Below, piece after piece: positions 36,464 through 48,085 of a stretch of 64,000 nucleotides of DNA. The stretch is from the NCBI GenBank assembly GCA_029449235.1, contig JANATG010000007.1:1550001-1614000 (forward strand), read 5' to 3'. The notes under the pieces were generated by a model. That model was not told where the DNA came from. It made no database searches and saw only the letters and a program-made list of their open reading frames with translations. The position numbers and the translations under genes were made by a program. The stretch comes from Linnemannia schmuckeri. Lineage: Eukaryota > Mortierellomycota > Mortierellomycetes > Mortierellales > Mortierellaceae. Numbering within the stretch: position 1 is the stretch's first letter; every line of letters begins with the position of its first letter.

Positions 36464-37495
36464 TTAATGATGATGGGGGCGGTGCTTGTCCTCGGTGAAT
36501 TTCTCAAACAGTTTCTTGGTACCAGCCAAGGCAATGCCGCCAGCAGCCATGCCTCCCGCTAACTTCATCCAATCCGGTCCTTGCTTGCCTTCCGCCGGTG
36601 TTTCCTGATGTCCTGACGAAGGAAAAGGTGTCTGGTACATGGGCTGCTGTTGCTGTTGTTGTGGATATCCGTAGGGCGATTGACCGGGCGCTGGATACTG
36701 CTGCTGCTGCTGGTATGGGTAAGGCGATTGACCGGGCGCGGGGTACTGCTGCTGCGCGACCGCTCCAGGGTATCCTGCACCTGACGACGAAGAAGAAGAC
36801 GAGGAAGGGACGGGAGGCTTCTGCTTGTTGTTGGGGTTATAGTTGATATGGTAGTACCACATCTGGATCTGGTCCTGGGTTGCGGCCTGAGGAGGCATCG
36901 TGGGACGTGGGTACGAGCGCATCCAGAAATCGAGATCCTTGACCTGCGATCCTGGAGCGCCGCCGTTAACAGCGCCACCACTGTGGTGACCACCAAAGAT
37001 GCCTCGTTCGGCATCAGTGCCTGGAGTCGAAGTTGGTGGGTACCCGTATGGAGACTGTTGAGGAGGCATGGGGCAAATCGTAGGCGCAGGAGGGTATCCA
37101 GAATCCTTGTTAGGCTCCTGGTAAGCATTGTAAGGCTGTTCTTGAGGTTGTACAGGAGGGTAAGACGAATCAACTTTCTGGTCATAACCCGAAACGGGTG
37201 GGTATCCTGCAGGTGGACCCTGGTAATGTGGAGGCGCCGCAGGACTAGGGTATCCCGTCGATGTAGGGGGAGGAGGGTACGCACCCTGTTGCTGATGTTG
37301 CTGCTGTTGGTAATAGTCTTGAGGCTGAGGAGGAGGAGGGTAGGCTTCTTGAGGCTGAGGAGGGTAAGCAGGAGGAGCTGGATATCCGCTTGTTGGCTGG
37401 GAAGGGTATGCAGACTGAGCTGGAGGGTATCCGCCTTGTTGCTGCTGAGGAGGGTAGCCGTAGCCTGGCTGGGGTTGAGGGAAGTATCCAGACAT
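36464..37495 (-). CDS. Proline/tyrosine/glutamine-rich XYPPX-repeat protein
   Basis: Single exon, 343 aa. Residues 1-190 and 265-315 are built of repeats such as GYPPQ, AYPPQ, GYPAP and the unit QYPAPGQSPY (twice). These resemble the XYPPX repeats of annexin- and rhodopsin-tail-type disordered regions. Between them is a short ordered segment, DLDFWMRSYPRP and MWYYHINYNPNNKQKPP. The C-terminus DWMKLAGGMAAGGIALAGTKKLFEKF ends in a His-rich tail and looks like an amphipathic or membrane-touching helix. Fungal proteins of this type are usually uncharacterised; condensate or membrane-adaptor function is inference. The in-frame sequence upstream of the ATG at 37495 is hydrophobic low-complexity and judged leader. 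Confidence 0.75.
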   Translation of the reverse strand: MSGYFPQPQPGYGYPPQQQQGGYPPAQSAYPSQPTSGYPAPPAYPPQPQEAYPPPPQPQDYYQQQQHQQQGAYPPPPTSTGYPSPAAPPHYQGPPAGYPPVSGYDQKVDSSYPPVQPQEQPYNAYQEPNKDSGYPPAPTICPMPPQQSPYGYPPTSTPGTDAERGIFGGHHSGGAVNGGAPGSQVKDLDFWMRSYPRPTMPPQAATQDQIQMWYYHINYNPNNKQKPPVPSSSSSSSSGAGYPGAVAQQQYPAPGQSPYPYQQQQQYPAPGQSPYGYPQQQQQQPMYQTPFPSSGHQETPAEGKQGPDWMKLAGGMAAGGIALAGTKKLFEKFTEDKHRPHHH

Positions 37496-38613
37496 GCTTT
37501 GCGTTCTTGGAAGGTGAGAGAAGAGAAGGAGGAATGAAAGTGAAGGAAGAATGAAAGTGAAGGAAGAAGGAAGAAGGAATAAGGAAGAAGCGAAGTACGA
37601 GAAAAAGAAAAGCGACGATGAACTATTTATGCTAAGTACGGACAAAGGTATCTGGTTGGAGTCTCACTGCTAATTCGCCAAGCTATTCTTATTACACATA
37701 GGACGCACTGGTACTCATCGCAATTTGCTGTCAAGTGTGCGGGCTGTGGCGGCGGATGCTCAGTCCATTTGCTCCGTTTACGGGCACATAGGCTACGATC
37801 GAAGCAGATACCTTTTTTTCTCTCTGAAAGCAAGCAAAAAAAATGCCAGGAGAGAGAAATGAAAAGAGGGCGGAATAAAAGGAGACAGTCAGAGGTATGT
37901 ATGTCTGTGTATACGGATGAAAATAGCGCATGAACTGAAAGGTTGAGTTGTGCATAGCACTTTGTATGATTACAACGCGCTTTCCTCTTCTACAGTACAT
38001 TCGATATTTTATGTTTTCCGTCCAGACGGATCGATGTTCTTCCTCTTTCGGATGAGAACCTTTTTTAGATTTTTTTTTTTGTTTTTCTTTCAAACGGACA
38101 TACATAAGTTCTAACCCCCGATACCTGTCTGCCTGCGCTGCAAGGTCGAAATGGAAGGGAAAGGAAGGAGTTTGGACGTCGTGTTTGTTATTTTTCTAAG
38201 CATCATCATAAGCAAATACGTAACGAAATCATGGTGGGACAATGAATACAAGGGGAAAAAAGGAGGGACGAAGAAGTCTGCGAACAATGCGCATGGGAAC
38301 TTTTTTTTTTTTTTTTGCGATATGGGGGGTATAGGGAATTTGGGGTGGATGGGCCTTCTTTCTTGTGCATTCTGTATTCAGTGTCCTTTTTTCAGCCTGA
38401 TGTGCTTTCTATTTTTTTTTTTTTTTTTTTTTTGGCTAAGAGTACAGTAACAAAAGCGAACTATGAGACAACAAACAGCGGAGAGAATACAAACAAGAAA
38501 AAGTGGGGCGAGAATCGATTAAGAAATTCATGCAAAACATTTTATTAGGGTAAGAAAAAAAAAAGGTACACCTTCATTTGTGTCATCTCTGTCACAAATA
38601 AAGCTGAAGGAAC
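37496..38613. other. Spacer between two minus-strand genes
   Basis: Promoter of the proline-rich gene and 3' flank of the secreted cysteine protein gene. T runs at 38300-38316 and 38412-38432. No coding signal. Confidence 0.5.
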
Positions 38614-39534
38614 TTAGAGAAGGGCAGCGACGACCATCAAGAGGGCAGTGGCAACACCGGCAGCGGGCTTCAAGGAGCCAGCAGCGCTAGCCTTGGTGGG
38701 GGAAGGGTTAGCAGAGGTGGCAGAGGTGGGGAGGGCAGTGACGGGGACGGTGGCGGTCGAGGAAGGAACGTTAGGCATGGTAACGTTTAAGGTACCCTCG
38801 GGCCAGGCCTGGACAAGCTTGGTCTTGCAGGCATCGTTGTAGGCAACGACGAGCTTGGTCCAGTACTGAACAAACTCAGGGGTGTAGAAGGGGGTGATCG
38901 CGGGCATCTTGGTCTTGGAGAGGTACTCGACAGTCGAGGTCATGGCAAGCTGGGAGCAAGGCGAGCAGAGCTCAGCGGGATCGATGTGGCTGGTGTTGAA
39001 GAAGGGAGCCTGGTTGGAGCGGATGGTGCCCGAGGTCAAGTAGATGGACAACTGGGAGACAAAGCGGCCCGAGGGGTTGGTGGTGTTCTTGGCCAAGCAG
39101 TACTGGGGAGGAGTGACCTGGGGGGGAGGGAGGGCGACGGCCTCGGGGTCGAGCGCACAGTAGGCAGCGCGGATTGGGGTGGCAAAGAAGACATCAAGAG
39201 CAGTCTTTCCGAGCTGGAGAATGTTGCCGTTCTGGGCTTCGACGGCGAGCGAGGCATTGCAGGCAGCGAGGTACTTTGTCCCAGCAGACTCGAGGGTGCT
39301 GGCAGAGCAGGCGGCCTTGGAGCAGACGCCCTCGATCAAGGCCTTGTAGTCGGGGGTGGCACCGGCATTGACGAGAGCGGTGTTGTAGACCTGGTTGGTG
39401 AAGCACTTTTGGTAGGCACCAGATGAGGTGGGAGCATAATCGTTGAGGACAGCAGTGCAGTTGGCGTCCTGAGCGTTGGTGAACGAGGCGACCGACAAGA
39501 GGACGGCAGCAGTGGCAGCAATTGTGTAGCGCAT
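38614..39534 (-). CDS. Secreted, probably GPI-anchored, cysteine-containing surface protein
   Basis: Single exon, 306 aa. A signal peptide covers residues 1-21 (AVLLSVASFTNA, cleaved before QDANC). The mature part has ten cysteines and five N-glycosylation sequons (NCT, NAS, NTT, NTS, NVT). A Ser/Thr/Pro-rich stalk at about 255-290 precedes a terminal hydrophobic stretch GVATALLMVVAALL with no charged tail, which is the classic GPI-attachment signal. The central domain has CSPC and a W-x-K-L-V-V-A-Y helix. No enzyme family recognised; such proteins are common on Mortierella-type cell walls. C-ending codon bias and codon-poor repeats suggest good expression. The hydrophobic in-frame extension upstream of the ATG at 39534 is likely leader. 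Confidence 0.8.
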   Translation of the reverse strand: MRYTIAATAAVLLSVASFTNAQDANCTAVLNDYAPTSSGAYQKCFTNQVYNTALVNAGATPDYKALIEGVCSKAACSASTLESAGTKYLAACNASLAVEAQNGNILQLGKTALDVFFATPIRAAYCALDPEAVALPPPQVTPPQYCLAKNTTNPSGRFVSQLSIYLTSGTIRSNQAPFFNTSHIDPAELCSPCSQLAMTSTVEYLSKTKMPAITPFYTPEFVQYWTKLVVAYNDACKTKLVQAWPEGTLNVTMPNVPSSTATVPVTALPTSATSANPSPTKASAAGSLKPAAGVATALLMVVAALL

Positions 39535-42478
39535 TGTATGTATATGTATGTGAAGGGAGGAGGAGGGAGGAACGATATGAATGAGGGTGGGTGAAGAGAA
39601 AGAGGGAGAGAGAAAGAGAAGAGTGAAGAAACAAGAAAGAAGAGGAAGAAAGAAAGGATAGGAAGAGAAACAAAGAAACGACAAACGAGTTTATGCAGGG
39701 AGATCGTTTAGGAAATAGGGAAAAGGCAAAAATAGAAAAATGGCCAGGTGAACGAGTGAGGTGTGGTGAGGTAAGTTGTTGCTGGAAGGGATAGAAGGTA
39801 TGTGGTGTAGTACGGCGTGTGAGGAGGGGAAAGAAAAATCCAAGGTGTGGGATCAACGGAAGGGGTCGTGGAAGAGGAGGAGGAGTGATGGAAGAAGATG
39901 AAAAAGATGAAAGAGAAGAAAGAGAAGAAGAAATGAAGTGGGGATGTACTCGTAGTTATATTGTCTCCACCCCTCTGCCCACTACCACTACCACTACCAC
40001 TACCACTACCGCTATCGCTATTGTTATTACTGCCCTTCCTATGTCCACACCCATTTTCATCCATCGCAAAATAAAAAAAAAAAAAAATCCAATATCGGTT
40101 TGAGAGCCCCTGTCTGGCGACTCGCTCTTTCTCGTTTGCTGCTGTCCAATCCATCAACCATCGGGTTTTCGTTAGCCTTTTAGTGCGACTTGCCTGCTGA
40201 TTCCAATATTATTATAAAAAAAGTGTGCCTGAATAGGTGAGAGCACGACGAAAACAACAACAACAAACCCAACCAAACCAGCTTGGCTCTCTTCTCTCTT
40301 GTTGTTCACTCACCTAATACAACCTTGTTTCTTCTCGTTGTTCTTCTTATCCATACATATCAAACATATCAGACAACCCCTACCAGCCTTATTAGTCCTC
40401 CTTACATTCCTCCCACCTCATTCTTTTCTTGCTTTGCAAGTTTCTCGACTCCCAACAAAAAATAAAAAAGAGACAACAGCCAAGCAGTCTTCCAAACCCA
40501 TTGCCATCCAATGCGAATAATGTCTCTCCTCTTCCTCGCGTGCACGCCCCTTTGCCTTGCTTGTTTTGACCAAACAAGTCAATCGCGAGGGATAGAAGAT
40601 GTGAATATATGTGGTGCAACGAAGGACAAGTTTGATATCAAACCCGCCATGTTTTTTTGTTCTTATTTTTATTGGATTCTGTACCTGAAATGAGTTTGCT
40701 CTCAACCTTTTTTTCTGCTCACTTGCCTACCTCTCTCTTCATCAACTTTTTTTTTCCTCACTCAACTCAAACTTGCGAATCATCTTTTTCGTTTTCGAAA
40801 GGTGTTTTCTCGGATTTTGATCTTGTCCGTTGGGTAAGGAGAGAGGAGAGAGGAGAGAGGCAAAGGGGCCAGGGGGGCTGGGGGTTGGGGGAGTAGTGAG
40901 GCGGGTTGAAGGAGAATTAACAATAGCTGAAAAAAGAGAGCGCGGGAGAGAGAGAAAGGGAGGAGGCTAGATGTTTTAAAAGAGATAGGTAGAAAAAGTG
41001 CGTGTGTATGTGTGTAAGAGAGCAAGCAGAAAGCAGAGGTCCGTCCATGTTTTCCCTGCTGCTTTTTTCGCTTTGTTGGTCGATCGATACCATGCGAAGC
41101 AAGCCGTGAATATAAATATCTTTTCAGTTTCTGATTTGTTCACACTTGACTCGTCTCCACTGTTCCACCCACTTCTGCCTGTTCGAACTGAAGTGATGAT
41201 ACCCGAGATTGACACTATCACCGCACATAAAAGAAATTCAGGAACAGACTCGAACTAGGCCCATCCGCTTGCAGGTATGTGTCGCCACCATTAATATCCT
41301 CCTCGGTGCTTTTGCTATCTTGATAATGATGGGCACAGACGAGTACCAATTGCCATAGTCAAATAAGTGCAACTGCCAAACATACAATACCAACCGCAAA
41401 ACAGCGCAAATAGGGCATATTCTGAAAACGGTTTAGAACGTGATGTTGTGCCCTTTTTATTTACGTTCTTGTTTTGTTGTTGGTGTCGTCGCACAAGGTC
41501 GCATAAATAATATAAATAATATAAATAATAACAAAGCGTTTACGAGAGTGGGAAAAACATAAGCAAGAGAGAGAAACATGGATAAACGGTCCTTCCAGAC
41601 CCTTTTTCGTCCTTTCCTATCCTCTCTCGTGTATCTTCCGTCACTTTCTCACTCCTATACCCTACTTTTTAAGTAAAACTTGGAAGAACCACATGTCCAA
41701 AGAAGCCCCATAATCCATCCATCCCACCCCCACTTCCGGAGAAAGAAAAAAAAATCAAAGTCAAATGAAAAGAACGTTAGCCTAGTGACGGTGGGTAATG
41801 GGGTAGACATGCATTGCTCTTCTTTGCTCCCCATTCTCTCTCACTTTTCTTTTTTCGCACTTAGCTTACTCCCTCTTCTCTTGAATGTGGATCCCGATGA
41901 CGGTGAACGGAGACATAGAGAGCGAGAGTGAGAGATAGAAAGAGCGAGAGAGAAAGAGAGGACGATGCCCGATGACGAACATGGCGCCGGAACCGTAAAT
42001 CAAAAACTAGATGCAAGGTTGCTTATTATTTGTTTCATTAGAAACACTCGGTTTTTATCCCCCTTTCCAGCAAGTCTCATGAACACAACATTGTTTTTCT
42101 GGAAGCGTTTTTTTTGTCGCTCACTCCGGATTTGCCACTAACGACAAAAAAAAAAAAAACTCCGCAATTAATAGAAGAGCAGACACAGAGAAAGAGCAAA
42201 TAGCTGCCGCCACTTTTAAGGATATTATCACCAACAAAAACTTTTCCCTGCTTTCTTTTCATTCCTCCATTCATGTGCTACATACATCCTTTTCACCCCT
42301 CCTGGTCAGTTTTGTTTGATGTAAATGAATGGATATGAGATGGAATGCTTTATGCGAAAATGATATGTGAGGGTGCGTGAGAGTGTGACAAAGTATGTGT
42401 GTAAACGGGATAGAAAGCAGAACAAGCCAAGCCAGCCAGACAAGCAAAGCAAACTAAACTAAATAAATAAAAAGGAGG
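39535..42478. other. 2.9-kb gene-free region
   Basis: It lies between the secreted protein start and the RhoGEF 3' end. It contains an (ACCACT)n microsatellite at 39981-40010, three copies of ATAAATAAT at 41503-41529, and purine-rich runs (GAGAGAGC near 41930). Small ORFs lack protein character. Confidence 0.5.
39981..40010. repeat. (ACCACT)n microsatellite
   Basis: About five hexamer units, then degenerate CTATCG units. Confidence 0.8.
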
Positions 42479-45400
42479 CTACTCGTTCTCGTTGAGACTC
42501 AGTCCCTCAAAGATCTTGGTCGTGATCGCCTCGTCCTTGAACTGCAGCATATAAATAATGCTCATCTTCTCCTGCGGGTTCTGCAGCGTAATCGCCAGCT
42601 TCTTGGGTCCGACTAACTCTAGACAGTCGCACTGTACAATCACACTGTCAAGCACCCGCTTATTGCCCGAGATCAGCCCAACAAACAACCGGACATGGCC
42701 CGACGGTTTCTCCATCTTGATCTCCACACGCGCGGCTCCCAAACTGATCCATTGGCCGTGGTCTCCTGCCTGCAGGAGCAACTTGCACTCGGATGGTGGG
42801 TACATCGTGTTCAGCGTTTGCTTCACCGGCTTCTCGCGCGCAGACTGCTGTGTCACCGTCGACGCCAACGAATCACCACGTGACAATACTGGGGACGAAC
42901 TCGACTTTTGCAAACTGGGGTCGTACATCGCTCTGTCCTTTGTCCGCTGGAACGACATACAGAACTCTTCTGCCTCCCGTCCAGAATTCAGCGCCACAAG
43001 AAACCATTGCACACTGGCACCCATATCCATCGACACACTGACATCCGTCTCTGATGCTCGCCGGAAGGTGGTCGACTCGACAATCCATGCGTTCAGAACC
43101 AGCTGTCCTTGATCAGCCGTGATCACCGCCATCACCAATCGGTTCGACATTGTCAGCCGGAGCTCTACATAGCAATCGTCGTCCTCCACCAAGGGGTCCC
43201 ACATATCGTCACGCCACTGAAACACATCGCATGGCTTGCTCTTGTAAATCACCTCCTTGGGTGCCGCCACGTCTCCCTTTTGCAAGATACGACCTCGAGG
43301 TCCTCCCATAGTGTTTGCTCGCCTCATACTCTATGGTTTCAAAAGGTATGTAACTGCGTTAGCATACGTACAAGCAACTGTGTCAATGGACAAATTATGG
43401 CGTAAAATACATGGCAGCAACAAACTTGCTGTAAAACTTACCATTCCGCGTTGCATTGGACGAGGGCGTCCGTGCATTGATCCTCCTCCGTAGTGCTGCA
43501 ACATACCAGGCCGTCCAGGGGCCATTTGAGGACGGAAACCAGGTGGGTACATCGGTCCTCCCATCGGTCCTCCCATAGGACCTCCCATTGGGCTTCCCAT
43601 TGGACCACCCATAGGGGGCCTACCACCCATAGATGGTCTAGGACGAAGCATAGGACTGCCAGGTCCTCCAGGGTGTCCTTGGAATGTCGGCGAAAGAGGT
43701 CCAGTAGGTCGTCCTTGCATGGGCGGTGAGAGAGGACCGTTAGTGAAGTGTTGAGGAGGTGGGCCTCCTTGGAACGTTGGTGAAAGAGGCGATCCAGGTC
43801 CCATTGGTCGCATAGGTCGCGACTGCGTGAAATTTCTGTTAAGCTGACCTCCTTGTTGTTGCTGCTGCTGTTGAGCCGCCTTGGAAGAATCAAACTGCTG
43901 TGCACTATTAATCTCATGAATCCATGCAGCCTTAAGGCGATCTTCCAGAATCCATATCCGTGTCTTGACTCGGTTCACAATCGTCAACTCAATCACTGGT
44001 ACTATAGTTTTACATGCCAACAAATATACGACGGTATTAGGCGTATTATCACGAAAAGTGGCCTGAGACATGAGTTGGGCACAACACTAAATGTGTTTTT
44101 ACCTTGGTCTGCCTGAGTAGCGTCGGTGGCAATGACATGGCGGACTGCCAGCGGTGGGAAAAGGAGCCAGTGAGTTGAGATGTTGCCATCGACATTGCGA
44201 CTGATCTCATCCTGTGTTTTTGTCCTGCAAATCAACAAAAGATCTGATAACAGCAGCAAATGCCCATCTTCGAATCTATCTTCGGCGTTGTCGTCCGTTG
44301 CCACTGTAAAGCAGTAGTCTCCACGAATAATGACTGAGCGCTCAACCGAGCCCAACGAAAGTGCGCATGCCTTGGGTTGCATTGTAAACAGGTCAAAAAC
44401 TTTGGTGGTATCTAACGTCCGTTCGAGTTCCATCATGGCATCCTGAGAAGGAGACATGTTGTTGTTTGGCTGTGGGTGTTGGTGGGGGCTCATGCCTGGT
44501 GACATGGGCGATGGAGGCAACGCAGGTGACATCATTGGCTGATTCTGAGGCGGAAAGTTGGGCGAGTGGTTTGCTGGGTCTGAGATAGGAGGCGAAGGGA
44601 GAGCATGGCGAAGAGCTGACATGCTGGAGATGCCTGACAATGCAGGCGAAGCTGGGTGGCGAGATGTTCCTGGCACGTCGACAGTGACAAGGCGTAAAAT
44701 GGCGTCAATTCGAAGGAAGGCCGCTTCCAGAGCCTCAAAGTCGGGGTTTCCTCGATCTGATGAATCCAAGAGGCGCTATTTTTGTTTCAAATGGCATGGT
44801 TGCAAGAAGATGTAGTGGTTCGTTAGTAACAGTGATAAGTCTTTTTTTAAGATCTGAGATAGTTATGATCCCTTGACACACACACTGATCTACACCCCTT
44901 CGACAACTCACCATGTACAGTCTCCGATAGTAGTGTAGCCGGTCAATTGGTTTCATCAGGAAGGAATCCAGAGTAACATGCTGAACCTGTTCAGCAGCGA
45001 TTGCCTAAAAGCGACATATAAAAGCCAAAGTAAGATGATATGTTGATAGCTGCATCCTGCAGGACATGACTAGAGCCAATATTTTTGATTGTTTTGTTCC
45101 CACACTTACAGTCAAGATGTTCTGCAATCTAGAGTTGTTGATGATTTCTGGCCAATTGTCGAGGAGCGGCACATGGGTCCTGCAGTAGTTGGAATAGGGA
45201 GCCTCGATGATGTCCACAAACCAAATAAGAGCAAGGACCAACTCTACGTCGGGATCTTGGCTTCCCATGACCTCGTCAAGTCTCCTCGCCAGCTTTCGGT
45301 TGATGGCGTGGATCTCTTCGATATTCCTGAGCATCTCATCGACCTCCTTAGGAGGGAAATCGTCCTGTGTCCATCCTGCTGATACGCGCTATTTTGTGCC

Positions 45401-46169
45401 AGAAGCAAAGTTGGGCGGTACAAACGGGAAAGAGGCTGTTGTGTGAGCGCCGAGCTTGTTTTTTCTTGGGACCTTCTTCTTTTGGAGAACACAAATACTA
45501 CGTTTTCATTTTTTGGTCATGGAAAAGGAAAGAATAATTTTGTACCTGAAGTAGAATCTTGAGGTCTGAGAGGTATTCCTTTTCAGACTCGACCAAGTCA
45601 TCGACAGGGTTGGATTGTCTGAGTTGTCCTTGCATTGGTTGGTCCATAGGCGGGCGTTGTAACTATATATTCAGAGGGATTGTTGTGTTGGGTGCATACT
45701 GGTCAGTTCAACTGTCTGTGATACAGAGGGAGGAGTACCTAGTCAAAATAGGACAGCTACAAGGATACTGGAGCGATTGAATCCACCGAGAACTGTCTCA
45801 ATTGATGTGCCATAGTATACCAGCCAGTAAGGATCATGAACAAGTTGTAGAAAGGAAGAAAAAAGGACCTACATGAGGAGGGATAGGTCGCAAGGGAGGT
45901 TGGTTCCCGAATCCTGGGTTTGGCCGAGCACCGTCTATAGGCCCCGAGTAGAAGGGCTAGTATATAGCGGTTGTAAAACGATTGGAGGGTGAGAGGTTGT
46001 CTTTAGCTCGGTGTGTTCATCCGTTGCAATTGATTACAATAAGAAGTCGAAGTCCTGGAGAAACGAGTCTGAGGGTGCTGTTTGTTGCAGTTGTTTATTT
46101 TACCCTTTGAGGCATTCCGGACATGGGAGGGGAAGGCAAGGGCTTTGACATCATAGGGCCGGGATTCAT
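42479..46169 (-). CDS. Rho guanine-nucleotide exchange factor (DH-PH) with Gly/Met/Pro repeat and C-terminal domain
   Basis: Eight exons: 46169-46104, 45956-45873, 45662-45546, 45388-45110, 45004-44912, 44775-44103, 44001-43442 and 43330-42479; all GT-AG; product 907 aa. A DH domain at about residues 70-255 is marked by VESEKEYLSDLKILLQ, MLRNIEEIHAINRKLARRL and LDSFLMKPIDRLHYYRRLYMRLL. A PH domain at about 330-475 begins VFDLFTMQPKACALSLG, has HLLLLSDLLLICR and ends in WILEDRLKAAWIHEI. Such proteins load GTP onto Rho/Cdc42 GTPases and control polarity and wall growth. Residues about 490-620 are Pro/Gly/Met-rich with a GGPM repeat. The last 280 residues (exon 8) contain an unassigned domain rich in beta strands, possibly a second PH-like fold. 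The Rho target is not readable. Confidence 0.88.
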
Positions 46170-46973
46170 TGTGGATCAGCGAGTGTGGGTGTAAGTGTTA
46201 AGATTAGTTGGAAGGGTATGTGCACACAGGTGAAGGAAGGGAGGAGACGAGTGAGGTGAGTGAGTGAGTAGGTAGTAAGTAGGGTAGGGATCAGGAGAAG
46301 GTGGACAGCCCCGATCGCACCGAAAGAATGAGGAATGAGAAGTGAAAAGGGAGTGGGAATGTGCGAGTTGAAGTAGGAGTAGAAGCAAGGAAAGAGAAGA
46401 AGAGTGATACAGAAGTGAAGGAAAAGAAAAGCAAGGAGAGGGAGTGGTGGCAAATTTTGTTATGGAGCGAGAGTGGAGCGGAGGAGTGGGAAGGGAGGAA
46501 AGAAGGAACAAAAAGAAGGAAACCGAATTAGTGAAAAGGTGAATTGATTGAAGGTGGGTTGGGAAGTGGGTGACGGCGGTCGAGTCAGGGGCGGAGCAGG
46601 ATATGAATGAATGAATGAATGAATGAAGGCAAAAGAAAGGCAGGGGGCGAGGAAGGAGGGGTGTCAGTCATCTTTCTTCTCCTTGTCTTTTTCTCTGTGC
46701 GTGGTTGGTTGGTTGGGTTTGTCCCCGTTCGCAATTATTTGTCTTTTTTTTTTTTTTTTTTTTTTTTTTTGCTTTCCTCTGGGTCCACGACGCCCATTTT
46801 TCTTTCTTTGGTGTTTTGCCCTTTGCTCAAATATACTTGTGCTTATTCGCCATGTCAATTATGTCTACGCATCTTTTCTTTTCTTTTCTTTTCCTGCTCA
46901 AATCATTAAACAAAGGGCTCTCTTTCTTCTCTGTTCTCTGTCTTGTATTTTTCATTTCTTCATTTCATTTTCC
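46170..46973. other. RhoGEF promoter region and spacer
   Basis: Leader of the RhoGEF gene is C/T-rich on the minus strand. An (ATGA)n microsatellite lies at 46603-46626 and T27 at 46744-46770. No supported gene. Confidence 0.5.
46603..46626. repeat. (ATGA)n microsatellite
   Basis: Six tetranucleotide units upstream of the RhoGEF gene. Confidence 0.85.
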
Positions 46974-48085
46974 TCATCTTATGGATATGCCGTTCTTTCC
47001 TTTGGTATTATGTGTAGTGGTGGCAAACGACGGGGGAGATATTAGGGGTTGATGGGATGTTGGGAGAGCTTGGCTGCTGGCTGTACATAGATCGATGAAT
47101 GAAATCTGCGACAGTCGAAAAATATCAAAATGTATAAAACCACCAATGCCTTGCCTCGAACACACAAACGATCCAATCGGGATAAATTACTCTCCTTTTC
47201 TATGTCTATCTCCTCATACAATCTGTTCCTGAAAAAAACAAAGCGAAAAGTACAAAGCAAGCAAGCAAACCAAAACTAGGAATAAATCCATCATCAAGGC
47301 AACTAAAACAAGTCAAAAGTCAGGCGAGTTATTTTTGAATCCGAGTAAAAACGCTATGTCGGTGCTTGGTCCACCTTCCCACATGGACTTCACTCAATTT
47401 TTTTTGTTTCCCAGTCTAGAATTTTTTGGGTTTGGTTGGGCGTTTTTTTCTGGGGACCAACCCACACCACCCCTCGTTCTTTTTCTTCTACTTCAGGTAA
47501 TTAGGTCTCATCTGCATGGCGATATAGCTCTTATAATCTCTGACGCCTGGGTCTATTCCACTGTCGCTGGCACTCTCAAAAAAACAAAATGAAAAAAGAA
47601 GCGCTTACCATAATTGTTTGAAAGGGCTCTTGTGGCTGTTGAGCACAAAGAGAGTTTTGTCGTTGAAGCTGTAAATAGTTTCCCTGCTGCTGCCGTTGGT
47701 GGTGGTGATGATGGTAATCCTTTTGAGGGGGATACTGGTCCGATCTTAGACTTGGACCGAGAGGAACAAAGTATGATGATGGTGGTAGTAGTGGCGTTGT
47801 GCAAAATGACCTCAATGGTGGCATCACATATTGGCCTTGTTGCTGTTGCTCTTGCTGTTGCTGCACATGGTGCTGTTGAATATTTTGAGGACTAGGATAT
47901 TGATGGTAAAGGTATTGCTGTTGTTGTTGCTGAAGAGGAGGTGGCTGTCGGTTAGGATGGTGGTGCGGCTTTGAGGGCGGAGGGGAAGAAGGGGGGCAAA
48001 GGGTCGGCTGTAAAATCGGCATGTCGTCGTCCCAGAGATGTAAATTCAGCTGCAGTTGCGGCGGAGGTTGCTGAGAATAGTTCAT
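46974..48085 (-). CDS. Glutamine/proline/histidine-rich hypothetical protein, tentative model
   Basis: The secure part is 48085-47609, starting with ATG (MNYSQQPPPQ). It is low-complexity with Gln runs, His runs and Pro clusters, as in fungal transcription cofactors or RNA-binding disordered proteins. It ends at a good donor (ATG|GTAAGC, 47608). A possible second exon, 47105-46974, has acceptor CAG and keeps phase, adding 43 Ser/Thr/Pro residues before a stop (202 aa total). Without splicing the frame runs on 11 codons to a stop at 47576. No domain is recognisable. It may instead be the first exon of a longer gene or a 5' extension of the RhoGEF gene. Confidence 0.35.

Noticed and set aside
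39194..39856. 220-codon frame overlapping the secreted cysteine protein
   Set aside because: Alternate frame of the real gene and its leader; Arg/Cys/Gln-rich composition is a frame-shift shadow.
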